From assembly GCA_024235955.1 (NCBI GenBank), contig JACKLJ010000001.1, forward strand, positions 62,001 to 126,000: a DNA stretch of 64,000 nucleotides, given 5' to 3'. A model generated the notes under the pieces. The model was given only the letters and a program-made list of their open reading frames with translations. It was not told the origin of the DNA and ran no database searches. A program made the position numbers and the translations under genes. The DNA is from Burkholderiaceae bacterium (lineage in GTDB: Bacteria > Pseudomonadota > Gammaproteobacteria > Burkholderiales > Burkholderiaceae_C). Every line of letters starts with the position of its first letter. The first letter of the stretch is position 1. Below are positions 46,388 through 55,674 of this stretch, piece after piece.

Positions 46388-46462
46388 GGCACAGACAGCT
46401 ATGAATGGTATAGCTGCCTGCGCCCGCCACGAAAGGGCTAGAGCCTGATTTGGCTTGAAGTT
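46388..46462 (+). repeat. Family A dispersed repeat, double copy
   Basis: A consensus plus copy (GGTATAGCTGCCTGCGCCCGCC then GGGCTAGAGCCTGATTT) preceded directly by a partial inverted copy (GGCACAGACAGCTATGAA). Lies between convergent dctA and the aldo/keto reductase gene. Confidence 0.88.
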
Positions 46463-46482
46463 TTGCCGCCTGGTCACGCTGC

Positions 46483-47490
<1,008 letters not shown>

Positions 47491-47543
47491 GGAAGGCTCC
47501 GGATCGTTGGACGATGGTGGAAGTATGGACTGATGCTGTCTGT

Positions 47544-47562
47544 TTGATAATCGGCCTATCAA
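47544..47562. promoter_or_regulatory. Operator-like inverted repeat between AKR and LysR genes
   Basis: TTGATA (47544-47549) and TATCAA (47557-47562) form a perfect 6-base inverted repeat with a 7-base spacer, matching the T-N11-A layout of LysR-family sites. It sits in the 96-base gap between the divergent starts, where such a regulator would bind. Confidence 0.6.
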
Positions 47563-47586
47563 GCAATATGTAATTGAGTCATATTC

Positions 47587-48507
47587 ATGAATGAGGGTGC
47601 CGACGCCCTGCCGCTGGCCGAGCTCCAGGCCTTTGCCGCCGTGGCCGAGGCGCGCAGCTTCCGCCAGGCGGCGGCGCGGCTGGGCGTCTCGTCCTCGGCC
47701 CTGAGCCACAGCCTGCGCGCGCTGGAAGCGCGCCTGGGCCTGCGCCTGCTGAACCGCACCACGCGCAGCGTGGCGCCCACCGAGGCCGGCGCCCGCGTGC
47801 TGGCCTCGCTGGCGCCGGCGCTGGCCGAGATCCGCCACGCGGTGGACGACGCCGTCACCCAGGCCCACACGCCGCAGGGCCGGCTGCGGCTGAGCGCGCC
47901 GCGCGCCGCGGCCGAGCTGGCGCTGCTGCCGCTGGTCACGGGCTTCCTGGCCGCGCACCCGCGCATGGCGGTGGAGGTGGCGGGCGACGACGCGCTGGTG
48001 GACATCGTGGCCGCCGGCTTCGACGCCGGCGTGCGCTACGGCGAAAGCCTGCAGGCCGACATCGTGGCGCTGCCGCTGGGCGCGCCGCAGGGCTTTGTCA
48101 TCGTGGCGGCGCCGGCCTACCTGGCGGCGCACGGCACGCCCGCCACGCCGGCCGAGCTGGCGCGCCATCGCTGCATCCGCCAGCGCTTTCCCAGCGGCCG
48201 CGTCTACGCCTGGCAGCTGGCGCGCGGCGGCGAGGCGCTGGAAGTGCAGGTGCAGGGCCCGCTCACGCTGAGCGACGGCGCGCTCGGCCTGCAGGCCGCC
48301 GAGGCCGGGCTGGGCCTGGCCTACGTGCACACCGCCTACGCCGCGCCCGCGCTGGCGGCCGGCCGGCTGGTGCAGGTGCTGGCCGACTGGACGCCGCCGG
48401 CCGAGCAGCTCTACCTCTACTACCCCGGCCGGCGCCTGCAGCCGGCGGGCCTGCAGGCCTTCATCGAATGGGTGCGCGGCCATGCGCCAGGGCGAGTTCA
48501 GGCATGA
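47587..48507 (+). CDS. LysR-family transcriptional regulator
   Basis: A 306-residue regulator. The N-terminal helix-turn-helix is FAAVAEARSFRQAAARLGVSSSALSHSLRALEARLGLRLLNRTTRSVAPTEAG in overview, standard for LTTRs (CrgA/PcaQ-like branch), and the C-terminal co-inducer domain runs from about residue 95. The ATG at 47587 lies just after the operator-like repeat. Divergence from the aldo/keto reductase suggests it regulates that gene and itself. Confidence 0.93.
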   Translation: MNEGADALPLAELQAFAAVAEARSFRQAAARLGVSSSALSHSLRALEARLGLRLLNRTTRSVAPTEAGARVLASLAPALAEIRHAVDDAVTQAHTPQGRLRLSAPRAAAELALLPLVTGFLAAHPRMAVEVAGDDALVDIVAAGFDAGVRYGESLQADIVALPLGAPQGFVIVAAPAYLAAHGTPATPAELARHRCIRQRFPSGRVYAWQLARGGEALEVQVQGPLTLSDGALGLQAAEAGLGLAYVHTAYAAPALAAGRLVQVLADWTPPAEQLYLYYPGRRLQPAGLQAFIEWVRGHAPGRVQA

Positions 48508-48562
48508 AAATGGGCTCCAGCCCTTTCTTGGCGGGCGCAGGCAGCTATTGAAAATATAGTGT
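48503..48562 (-). repeat. Family A dispersed repeat
   Basis: Near-consensus minus copy (AAAATGGGCTCCAGCCCTTT then TTGGCGGGCGCAGGCAGCTATT), beginning at the LysR stop codon. Confidence 0.9.
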
Positions 48563-48737
48563 TCAGATGCGGTCTGCAGCTGGTGGACGGGACGCCTGGC
48601 GGGCCAGTCGCAGCGCGCCCCCTGGCCGAACGGCCTATGTCGCAGGCGCCGGAACGGCGCTAGCATCCGCCGCATCGCGTGCCGGCGCGGCCAAGGGCGC
48701 GGCACCGGTGTCCAGGAGCCTTGGCGGGGAGACCAGC

Positions 48738-49253
48738 ATGGCGAAGGAATCGAGGCCCAACCCCTGGGTGCGGCCTGTGATGCGGCGCGCGGCGATGGGC
48801 GCGGGCTTGTGGTTGGCAGCAGCGGCAGCGGTGGCCGACAGCGCCTCGGGCGAGCTGGCGCTGGGCGCGCGCACGGGGCCGGTGTCGGTGAAGCCGCAGC
48901 ACGCCTACCTGCTGGTGGGGCCGGACTTCGACGGCAAGCCGATCCGGCAGCTGGTGCTGTCCGAGAAAGACCTGGCGGCCACCATCCAGGGCTGCGACCG
49001 GCTCGGTTGCGTGAGCGGCGCGCTGGACAGCGGGGTCACGGTGGATTTCGACGCCGGGCCGCGGTTGAACTACTGGCTCGTCGCCAACGGCCAGCGCGTG
49101 CAGCACTCCGACACCGCGCGGCCGGACACCATGAAGCTCGACGAGAACAGCGCCCAGCGTCTGGCGGGGCAGTGGACGCTCTCCGGCGGCGTGGGCGCCA
49201 CGGGCAGCGTGCGTTTCGACGCCAGCCTGGCCAAGCGCTTCGGCAAGAACTAG
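48738..49253 (+). CDS. Exported protein of unknown function
   Basis: A 171-residue protein. The ATG at 48738 is preceded by a GGGGAGA ribosome site; it gives a signal-like hydrophobic stretch (about residues 18-30, AAMGAGLWLAAAAAVA) after a basic segment. The mature part is beta-rich with one Cys pair (QGCDRLGCVSGALD) and ends KRFGKN. I do not recognise the family. It stands alone, convergent with the GIDE-domain gene. Confidence 0.65.
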   Translation: MAKESRPNPWVRPVMRRAAMGAGLWLAAAAAVADSASGELALGARTGPVSVKPQHAYLLVGPDFDGKPIRQLVLSEKDLAATIQGCDRLGCVSGALDSGVTVDFDAGPRLNYWLVANGQRVQHSDTARPDTMKLDENSAQRLAGQWTLSGGVGATGSVRFDASLAKRFGKN

Positions 49254-49295
49254 GGTCTGTTCACGTGCCCGAGATGGCGTGCACAGGCCCCGGGC

Positions 49296-50255
49296 TCAGG
49301 CGGCGCCGAAGCGTGCCCAAAGCATGAAGGCGGCCAGCCCGGCGGCCACCGCGGCGAAGCCCAGCGCGCCACGGCCTGCCAACGCCTGGGTGAGGATCCA
49401 GCGTTCGGGCGGCTCGGTGGCCACGATGTAGGGCGTGCCCTTCTCGGGCACCATGCGCCACTGCGAGGCGCGCATGTCCTGCGCCTGCAGGCGGTCGTCC
49501 TCGGCGGTCCAGCGCCGAGGGCTGAAATCCGGGTGCAGACCATCGCGGGCGGGCTCTCTGATGGCCTCGTCCGGCTCGTCCGCGCCGGTTTCGGCCTCGC
49601 CGTCTTCCTCGGCCCACAGCGCCGCGTCCACCCGCTGCGCCCGTCCCAGGACGAACAGCTCGGCGTGCTCGGTGATGATGCGTTCCACATAGCGGTACTT
49701 CGGCCCCAGCACCTGGCCCAGGATGGTCGCGTGCTTGCTGCCGTGCAGGGTGGCCAGCGGGGCCTCATGCCCGGCCATGGCGGGCGGCGCGCGGTCCTCG
49801 GGCGGGTAGTGCTGGCCCTGCCAGTCGCGCACTTCCGAGGGGATGAGCAGGGTCGTGCGGTCGGCGTCGACGGCGCAGGTGGTGAAGCCGTGGCTGCACA
49901 GCAGCGCGCGGTTGGAGCTTTCGTTGCGGCGCGAATGCCAGAGCACCCGCTGGGTCTCGCGGTCCGGATCGCGGTCGTTCACCGATTCCCAGCCCTGCTC
50001 CCACACCTCGACCTGCCACCAGGCACAGGGCAGCCCGGTCAGCGGCGCCTTCAGCGACGGGCCGGTCACCCGGCCGCGGCACAGGTGCACGCCTTCGCTC
50101 AAGGCGTCCACCGTGACGGGGGTGCGCCCGCTCACGGCACGGCTGATGCGCCAGACCCAGAAGAACACGGCCAGGCTCACCGCCGCGAAAGCGATCGCCA
50201 GCCCGCACAGCAGCCAGAAAAGGCCGGGGTTCGCGGCCTGCAGGTAGGACGTCAT
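49296..50255 (-). CDS. GIDE/MULAN-like membrane protein
   Basis: A 319-residue protein with one membrane segment at each end (about 12-34 and 296-315) and a soluble domain between. The soluble part resembles the GIDE/BAM domain of the eukaryotic mitochondrial E3 ligase MULAN (blocks LCRGRVTGPSLKAPLTGLPCAWWQVEVWE and SEVRDWQGQHYPPED), but no RING finger is present. Bacterial GIDE proteins have no settled role. A strong AGGAGG ribosome site precedes the start. An acidic linker (EEDGEAETGADEPDEA) and an Arg/Trp-rich stretch lie before the last membrane segment. Confidence 0.75.
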   Translation of the reverse strand: MTSYLQAANPGLFWLLCGLAIAFAAVSLAVFFWVWRISRAVSGRTPVTVDALSEGVHLCRGRVTGPSLKAPLTGLPCAWWQVEVWEQGWESVNDRDPDRETQRVLWHSRRNESSNRALLCSHGFTTCAVDADRTTLLIPSEVRDWQGQHYPPEDRAPPAMAGHEAPLATLHGSKHATILGQVLGPKYRYVERIITEHAELFVLGRAQRVDAALWAEEDGEAETGADEPDEAIREPARDGLHPDFSPRRWTAEDDRLQAQDMRASQWRMVPEKGTPYIVATEPPERWILTQALAGRGALGFAAVAAGLAAFMLWARFGAA

Positions 50256-50519
50256 GGTTGCCTCCTCAGATCGCCGGCCTCCTGGTCTTGTCGCGGGCCG
50301 GGGTCGGGCGCCAGGGCGTTCGTGCCCGCCGCTGGCCGGATGGCAAGTTGCGCACGACGCGCCGTGGCCGTCAATATTCCATTGGAAGTAAGGCGGGCGG
50401 GGCTGCGGGGCCCGCCCCATTCCGCACCGCCAGCGTCGGGTGGCGACAATCGCCGAAAATGCCGCCTGCTTGTTCTGCGCTTGGGCGGCCGGTCACGCAC
50501 GGCTGCCCTGTCCGATCCG

Positions 50520-51743
50520 ATGTCCACTGCACCTCTTTCCCCCCAAGCTCCCGCCACCGCCCACCGCATGACGGCGGACGAGCGGCGTTCCACCCAGTCG
50601 CTGGCGGCGATCTTCGCGCTGCGCATGCTGGGCCTGTTCCTGGTGCTGCCGGTGTTCGCGCTGGAGGCACGCAAGTACCCCGGCGGCGACGACCCGGCGC
50701 TGATCGGCCTGGCCATGGGCCTCTACGGCCTCACGCAGGCGGTGATGCAGGTGCCGCTGGGCCTGGCGTCCGACCGGCTGGGCCGCAAGCGCGTCATCGT
50801 GGCGGGCCTGCTGGTGTTCGCCGCCGGCAGCGTGCTGGCGGCGCTGGCCGGCAGCATCCACGGGCTGATGATCGGCCGCGCGCTGCAGGGCGCGGGCGCC
50901 GTGTCGGCCGCCGTCACCGCGCTGCTGGCCGACCTGACCCGCGACGAGGTGCGCACCAAGGGCATGGCGCTGGTGGGCATGAGCATCGGGCTGATGTTTG
51001 CCATCTCGCTCATGGCGGCGCCGCCGCTGGCGGGCTGGTTCGGGCTGTCCGGCCTGTTCGGGCTGACGGCGGCGCTGGCGCTGGGCGGCATCGCCATCGT
51101 GCTGCTGTGGACGCCGGCCGAGCCCGTGAAGCACGCCGACCAGCCGCGCGGCCGCTTGGCCGACGTCTGGAGGCACCCGCGCCTGTGGCGGCTGGACTTG
51201 GGCGTGTTCGTGCTGCACACGGTGCAGATGGCCATGTGGGTGGTGGTGCCGGGGCTGCTGGTGGCCGCCGGCCTGCCCAAGGCCGTGCACTGGCACGTCT
51301 ACCTGCCGGCGGTGGCGGCCTCGTTCGTGCTGATGGGCGGGCTGTTCGCGGCCGAGCGGCGCGGCCACCTGCTGGCCGTGTGGCGCGGCGCCATCGTGCT
51401 GCTGCTGCTGGTGCAGCTGGCGCTGATGCTGCTGGGCCCGCGCGCGCCCGGCGTGGCGGAACTGGGCGTGGTGCTGTTCTTCTTCTTCGTGGCCTTCAAC
51501 ATCCTGGAGGCCAGCCAGCCGAGCCTGGTGTCGCGGCTGGCGCCGGCGCATGCGCGCGGCGCGGCGCTGGGGGTCTACAACACCTTGCAGTCGCTCGGCC
51601 TGTTCACCGGCGGTGCCCTGGGCGGCGCCCTGCTCAAGGGCTGGGGGGTGATGGCGGTGTTTGGGGTGACGGCGCTGCTGGTGGCGGCGTGGCTGCTGCT
51701 GGGCTGGGGCCAGACGATGCCGGAGGCGCTGCCGCATCGCTGA
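50520..51743 (+). CDS. MFS transporter
   Basis: A 407-residue major facilitator with 12 membrane segments, YajR/DHA1-like. The family loop motif is LGLASDRLGRKRVIVAG between segments 2 and 3, and IGRALQGAGAVSAAVTALLADL follows. It is probably a drug or metabolite exporter; the substrate is unknown. An MFS gene of this type commonly precedes ssb and lies beside uvrA in Burkholderiales. Here those partners are separated by a ClC gene and other insertions. Its 3' end overlaps the convergent ClC gene by 110 bases. Confidence 0.93.
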   Translation: MSTAPLSPQAPATAHRMTADERRSTQSLAAIFALRMLGLFLVLPVFALEARKYPGGDDPALIGLAMGLYGLTQAVMQVPLGLASDRLGRKRVIVAGLLVFAAGSVLAALAGSIHGLMIGRALQGAGAVSAAVTALLADLTRDEVRTKGMALVGMSIGLMFAISLMAAPPLAGWFGLSGLFGLTAALALGGIAIVLLWTPAEPVKHADQPRGRLADVWRHPRLWRLDLGVFVLHTVQMAMWVVVPGLLVAAGLPKAVHWHVYLPAVAASFVLMGGLFAAERRGHLLAVWRGAIVLLLLVQLALMLLGPRAPGVAELGVVLFFFFVAFNILEASQPSLVSRLAPAHARGAALGVYNTLQSLGLFTGGALGGALLKGWGVMAVFGVTALLVAAWLLLGWGQTMPEALPHR

Positions 51744-53307
51744 CCGCGTCCGGCGCTGCAGCCGGGGCGGTGGGGGCTTCCATGCCGGGGAGCATCGCCT
51801 GGGGAGCGGCTGCTTCTGCCGCGCCAGCCTGTGGGAGGGCGCCGGCTTCCTGCGCTGCAGGCTCGCCGGCGCTCGCGGCTTGGGGAGCGTCGGCGGTTTC
51901 GGCGCTGGCCTCGGCTTCCGGCGGGGCATTTGCATCGGCCGCCGGCGTTTCCGCGGTTTCCGGCTGGGCCGCATGGACGGCCTGCTCGGCCCGGAACTGC
52001 GCCAGCATGAAGGTGCCCAGCGTGTGGTACAGCGGGCGGCTGATCATGCGCGAGAGCGTGGCCGAGATCATGGCCACCGCCATCAGCGACAGCACCATCG
52101 GCCGGCCGTCGATCATTTCCATCACGATGATGAAGGCCGTGAGCGGCGCCTGGGTGACGGCAGCCAGGAAACCCGTCATGCCCATGGCGACGATGGCGAT
52201 GTTGACGTCGCTGCCGAACAGCGACGACACGTTGTAGCCGATGCCCGCGCCCACCGACAGCGAAGGCGCGAACAGCCCGCCCGGCACACCGCTCCACGCC
52301 GACAGCCAGGTGGCGATGAACTTGAGCAGGCCGAACAGGCCGGAGACCTCGTGCGTCTGGCCGTTCAGCAGCTCGCGCGCCGCCTCGGTGCCGCCGCCGT
52401 AGGTCTGCCCGTGGCTGACCAGGCCGATCAGCGCGATCACGAAGCCGATGGCGGCGGCAAAGCGCACCGGGTACTTCTGGCGCAGCGGCGTGATGCGGTC
52501 GCCCGACTGGCCGGTGAGCGAGGCCAGCAGCAGCTTGGCGAACAGCCCGCCCGCCAGCCCGGTGACGATGGCCACCGTCAGCCCCGGCGCGAGGGTGGCC
52601 CAGGTCAGCGGCGGCACGGTGATGATGCCGAAGTAGGCTGCATTGCCGAAGGCGGACACACCCAGCAGACCGGCCAGCACGATGGCCGAGATGATCACGC
52701 CGCTGTAGCGCGATTCCATGTGGTTGGAGAGTTCCTCGATGGCGAACACCACCCCGGCCAGCGGCGCGTTGAAGGCGGCGGCGATACCGGCCGCGCCGCC
52801 GGCCACCAGCAGCGCGTGCGGGCTGATGGCGCTGTGGCGGTGGCGGAACCAGCGGCTGGCGTGCGCCATCACACCGGCGGCCACCTGCACCGACGGGCCT
52901 TCGCGCCCGATCGACAGGCCGGCCAGAAAGCCGCCCGAGGCCAGCACCATCTTGGCCACCGACAGGCGCAGCGATACGAAGGCCTTGCGCTGCTGCCGGT
53001 CCAGCCCGACGTCGAGCGAGGCGATCACCTGCGGGATGCCGGAGCCGGTAGCGCGCGGGAAGAAGCGGCGCGTGAGCCAGGCCAGCAGGGCGGTGAGCGC
53101 GGGCGTCCAGATCAGGGCCAGCCACGGCGTCACGCCGGTCATGCCCTGGAAGAACTTGAACGAGATCTCGGCCAGCAGCGTGAAGCACACCACCATCGCC
53201 CCGGCCAGCACGGCATAGGCCAGCACGATGGTGCGGTCCAGCCAGCGCCGTGCATCGGAAAACTCGGCTCGGAGGTGTCGGTAGAAGTCCGGGTCGCGGC
53301 GCTCCAT
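51634..53307 (-). CDS. ClC-family chloride channel/transporter
   Basis: A 557-residue ClC protein. The three selectivity-filter motifs are intact: GSGIPQV, GREGPSVQ (with the gating Glu) and GVPGGLFAPSLSVGA; the inner proton Glu is in VVFAIEELS. About 10-12 membrane segments occupy residues 25-435. The last ~120 residues are a low-complexity Ala/Pro/Glu tail with no CBS domains; its last 37 codons overlap the 3' end of the MFS gene on the opposite strand. It could be a Cl-/H+ exchanger. The tail may have arisen by loss of a stop codon. Confidence 0.92.
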   Translation of the reverse strand: MERRDPDFYRHLRAEFSDARRWLDRTIVLAYAVLAGAMVVCFTLLAEISFKFFQGMTGVTPWLALIWTPALTALLAWLTRRFFPRATGSGIPQVIASLDVGLDRQQRKAFVSLRLSVAKMVLASGGFLAGLSIGREGPSVQVAAGVMAHASRWFRHRHSAISPHALLVAGGAAGIAAAFNAPLAGVVFAIEELSNHMESRYSGVIISAIVLAGLLGVSAFGNAAYFGIITVPPLTWATLAPGLTVAIVTGLAGGLFAKLLLASLTGQSGDRITPLRQKYPVRFAAAIGFVIALIGLVSHGQTYGGGTEAARELLNGQTHEVSGLFGLLKFIATWLSAWSGVPGGLFAPSLSVGAGIGYNVSSLFGSDVNIAIVAMGMTGFLAAVTQAPLTAFIIVMEMIDGRPMVLSLMAVAMISATLSRMISRPLYHTLGTFMLAQFRAEQAVHAAQPETAETPAADANAPPEAEASAETADAPQAASAGEPAAQEAGALPQAGAAEAAAPQAMLPGMEAPTAPAAAPDAVSDAAAPPASSGPSPAAATPPPAAPSPQTPPSPPSP

Positions 53308-53409
53308 GGGCTCCGATTGTTACACGGGCACCGCGCCGTGTCGCCGATGCGGCAAAATGCCCGGTTCGGTTTCCCGAACAACTTCACCCATTTCCTGCGA
53401 GCAAACGCC

Positions 53410-53898
53410 ATGGCCTCCGTCAACAAAGTCATCCTCGTCGGCAACCTGGGCCAGGACCCGGAGCTGCGCAGCTTCCCCAGTGGCGGCCAGGTCTGCAACA
53501 TCCGCCTGGCCACCACCGACAAGTGGCGCGACCGCCAGAGCGGCGAACCGCGCGAGCACACCGAATGGCACAGCGTGGTCTTCAACGACCGCCTGGCCGA
53601 GATCGCCGGCCAGTACCTGCGCAAGGGCTCGCAGGTGTACGTGGAAGGCAGCCTGCGCACCCGCAAGTGGCAGGACAAGGAAGGCAACGACCGCTACACC
53701 ACCGAAATCCGCGCCACCACCATGCAGATGCTGGGCAGCCGCCAGGGCATGGGCGGCCCCTCGGATGACGGCGGCTACGACGCCCCGGCCCCCGCTCCCC
53801 GCGCCGCCGCCCCGGCGCGCGCACCGGCCCAGCGCCCGGCCGCGCCAGCCCCTTCGTCCTCGGGCTTCGAGGACATGGACGACGACATTCCGTTTTAA
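53410..53898 (+). CDS. ssb: Single-stranded DNA-binding protein
   Basis: SSB, 162 residues. OB-fold N-terminus: MASVNKVILVGNLGQDPELR, HTEWHSVVFNDRLAEIAGQYLRKGSQVYVEGSLRTRKW. A Gly/Pro/Ala-rich linker (about 110-150) leads to the conserved acidic tip DMDDDIPF, which recruits replication and repair enzymes. The ATG at 53410 is the family start. It is on the same strand as the MFS gene, but the ClC gene lies between them in the opposite direction. Confidence 0.97.
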   Translation: MASVNKVILVGNLGQDPELRSFPSGGQVCNIRLATTDKWRDRQSGEPREHTEWHSVVFNDRLAEIAGQYLRKGSQVYVEGSLRTRKWQDKEGNDRYTTEIRATTMQMLGSRQGMGGPSDDGGYDAPAPAPRAAAPARAPAQRPAAPAPSSSGFEDMDDDIPF

Positions 53899-53910
53899 GC
53901 CCACCCCCTG

Positions 53911-53959
53911 AGCCGCTGGCGCGGCTTCCTCCTCTTGTTCCGAGCGGCGACGCCAGCGG
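53911..53959 (+). terminator. Candidate terminator after ssb
   Basis: AGCCG/CGGCT hairpin (53911-53926) followed by a pyrimidine run. The larger pair CCGCTGGCG (53913-53921) and CGCCAGCGG (53951-53959) is a perfect 9-base inverted repeat that could form instead. It starts 12 bases after the ssb stop. Confidence 0.45.
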
Positions 53960-54052
53960 CGGGCCAAGCCTAATCCGCGGCCGTGCCATCGGAATGGCAG
54001 GCATGCTTTCGCAGCTGGCGACTCTTTTATGGGGCAACAGGAGATAAATTGA

Positions 54053-54418
54053 ATGAAAGTTATCGCCGAGTGGTGTTTTTTAGCTATTGTTTTTACGGCA
54101 ATTACCGGGTGCGCCACGCCTACTGAGCATGCGCGGTGGGTTGGTGTGGGTGGCAGCAAAGCCGACGGGACCGTAGTGCTCGGCATCGACGTCGAACCTA
54201 AGATGGGCGTGCGCGAGACCGAGATCGCCTGGGACATCGAGCAGGCCAACGCCGAGGCAGACCGCCGCTGTCGCAACTGGGGCTACTCCAGGGCAGAGGT
54301 CTTCCACAATGACTTCCCAGTGCTGAAGGTCTGCCATCCTCAGGGTATTAGCCCCTGCTGGTCGAAGACCTACCGCGTCACCTACCAGTGCATCGACGCT
54401 ACGCCGCGCAGCAAGTAG
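54053..54418 (+). CDS. YecR-like lipoprotein
   Basis: A 121-residue lipoprotein. Lipobox ITGC followed by ATPT; an AGGAGA ribosome site 10 bases before the ATG supports the start. The mature part resembles the YecR-like family (WVGVGGSKADGTVVLGIDVE; QANAEADRRCRNWGYSRAEVF; CWSKTYRVTYQC). YecR in E. coli is expressed with the flagellar regulon, but no flagellar gene lies nearby, and the role is unknown. Base composition at the 5' end is more AT-rich than that of its neighbours. Confidence 0.75.
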   Translation: MKVIAEWCFLAIVFTAITGCATPTEHARWVGVGGSKADGTVVLGIDVEPKMGVRETEIAWDIEQANAEADRRCRNWGYSRAEVFHNDFPVLKVCHPQGISPCWSKTYRVTYQCIDATPRSK

Positions 54419-54570
54419 CGCCGAGCGCCAACCCAAACGCGCTGCCTACCAGCGCAGGTGTTTGGTCCTCTGGTCCTTGCGCAGAATGCGTAGATTGCTC
54501 CTGATCCAGGAGCTTCTAAGGGCCTGGTGCCGCGCGACGCGCCAGCATACTGTCAGCGGCCTTTATTGCT

Positions 54571-55338
54571 TCACCCCTGGCCGTCCAGCCACGCCATCAT
54601 CACCGCCAGGCTGTAGTGGCTGGCCACGCGGTCGATGAAGCGCTGGAAGTCGACGTGCGCGCTGTCATCGGCGCGGTCGGAGATGGTGCGCAGCGCGGCG
54701 AAGGGGGTGCCGAAATCGTGGCACACCTGCGCCACGGCGGCGCCTTCCATTTCCACCGCCAGCGCTTCGGGCAGGGCCTGGCGCAGCGCTTCGGATTCGG
54801 CCTGCGTGGCCACGAAGCGGTCGCCGCTGACGATCAGGCCGCGATGCACCTGCGGGCGGTGCAGGGCGAACTCGGCCACCGCCTCCGCGCCCAAGGTGGC
54901 GTGCGGTTCGGCCAGCGCGAGCGCCGCGGCGGCGGCCAGCGTGCCGGCCAGCGCCGGGTCGGCGGCAAAGCGCGCGCGGCCGTACAGCGGCACCTCCCAG
55001 CGCGGGAACAGCGGCGAGGCGTCCATGTCGTGCTGCAGCAGCTCGGTGGCCACCACCACGTCGCCCACCGCCACGCCCGGCGCCAGGCCGCCGGCCACGC
55101 CGGTGAACAGCACGGCGCGCGCGCCGAAGCGCTCCAGCAGCAGCGCCGCCGTGGTGGCCGCCGCCACCTTGCCGATGCCGGACAGCACCGCCACCACGGC
55201 CTGCCCGTTCAGGTGCCCGCACCAGAAATCGCGCCCTGCCAGCCGCGCCGGCGCCTCGTCCGGCATGGCCTTCAGCAGCGCGGCCAGTTCCGCATGCATG
55301 GCGCTGACGATGGCGATGGGGGCTTGGGCGGGGTTCAT
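54571..55338 (-). CDS. 5'-methylthioadenosine/S-adenosylhomocysteine nucleosidase family
   Basis: A 255-residue phosphorylase-superfamily nucleosidase (PNP_UDP_1 fold). It has the MTA/SAH-nucleosidase layout IAIVSAMHAELAALL, VLSGIGKVAAATTAALLLERFG, FTGVAGGLAPGVAVGDVV, ALAVEMEGAAVAQVCHDFGTPFAALRTISDRAD. The Glu in EMEGAA and the Asp in ISDRAD are the catalytic and ribose-binding residues. It removes adenine from MTA and SAH, recycling by-products of methylation and polyamine synthesis. The ATG at 55338 is used; an upstream in-frame start 12 codons earlier is possible. Confidence 0.93.
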   Translation of the reverse strand: MNPAQAPIAIVSAMHAELAALLKAMPDEAPARLAGRDFWCGHLNGQAVVAVLSGIGKVAAATTAALLLERFGARAVLFTGVAGGLAPGVAVGDVVVATELLQHDMDASPLFPRWEVPLYGRARFAADPALAGTLAAAAALALAEPHATLGAEAVAEFALHRPQVHRGLIVSGDRFVATQAESEALRQALPEALAVEMEGAAVAQVCHDFGTPFAALRTISDRADDSAHVDFQRFIDRVASHYSLAVMMAWLDGQG

Positions 55339-55459
55339 GTTGGACTTGTGCGCATGGCGCGAGGCGGCCGACAAGGTGTGCAGTTACCTGCATGTCTCTC
55401 AGCGCATTGCGCAGACTTTCCCTAGCTAGCCGAAGGCTCCGACAAGGCACATCCTGTAC

Positions 55460-55651
55460 TTATAGTTCTTTAATTTCCGTGGCCTCATAATTATAGTTTT
55501 TGTGACTTGTCGATCCTTGTCTCCGTTTGACCTCCATTATTGCCAAATCTCGTGCTTCGAAGGTGAAATCGGCCATTACTATTTTGTAGTCGACAAAATT
55601 TGATTTGCCATCCGGACTTGTACCCTGAACTCGTACCCTAAACCTTTTCAT
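55460..55651 (-). CDS. Small protein of unknown function (insert gene 2)
   Basis: A 63-residue protein in the AT-rich insert. A GAGG ribosome site 8 bases before the ATG supports it. Layout beta-beta-alpha-beta: KRFRVRVQG, FVDYKIVMADFTFEARDLAIMEVKRRQG, YNYEATEIKEL. It resembles the first ~60 residues of the gene just upstream (shared KxxVxF ... xxEAxxLAxxEVxR pattern), so the two appear to be paralogous. I do not recognise the family. It follows the larger gene by 23 bases, probably as an operon. Confidence 0.6.
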   Translation of the reverse strand: MKRFRVRVQGTSPDGKSNFVDYKIVMADFTFEARDLAIMEVKRRQGSTSHKNYNYEATEIKEL

Positions 55652-55674
55652 ATTCTTACCTCATGGTGTCTAAA

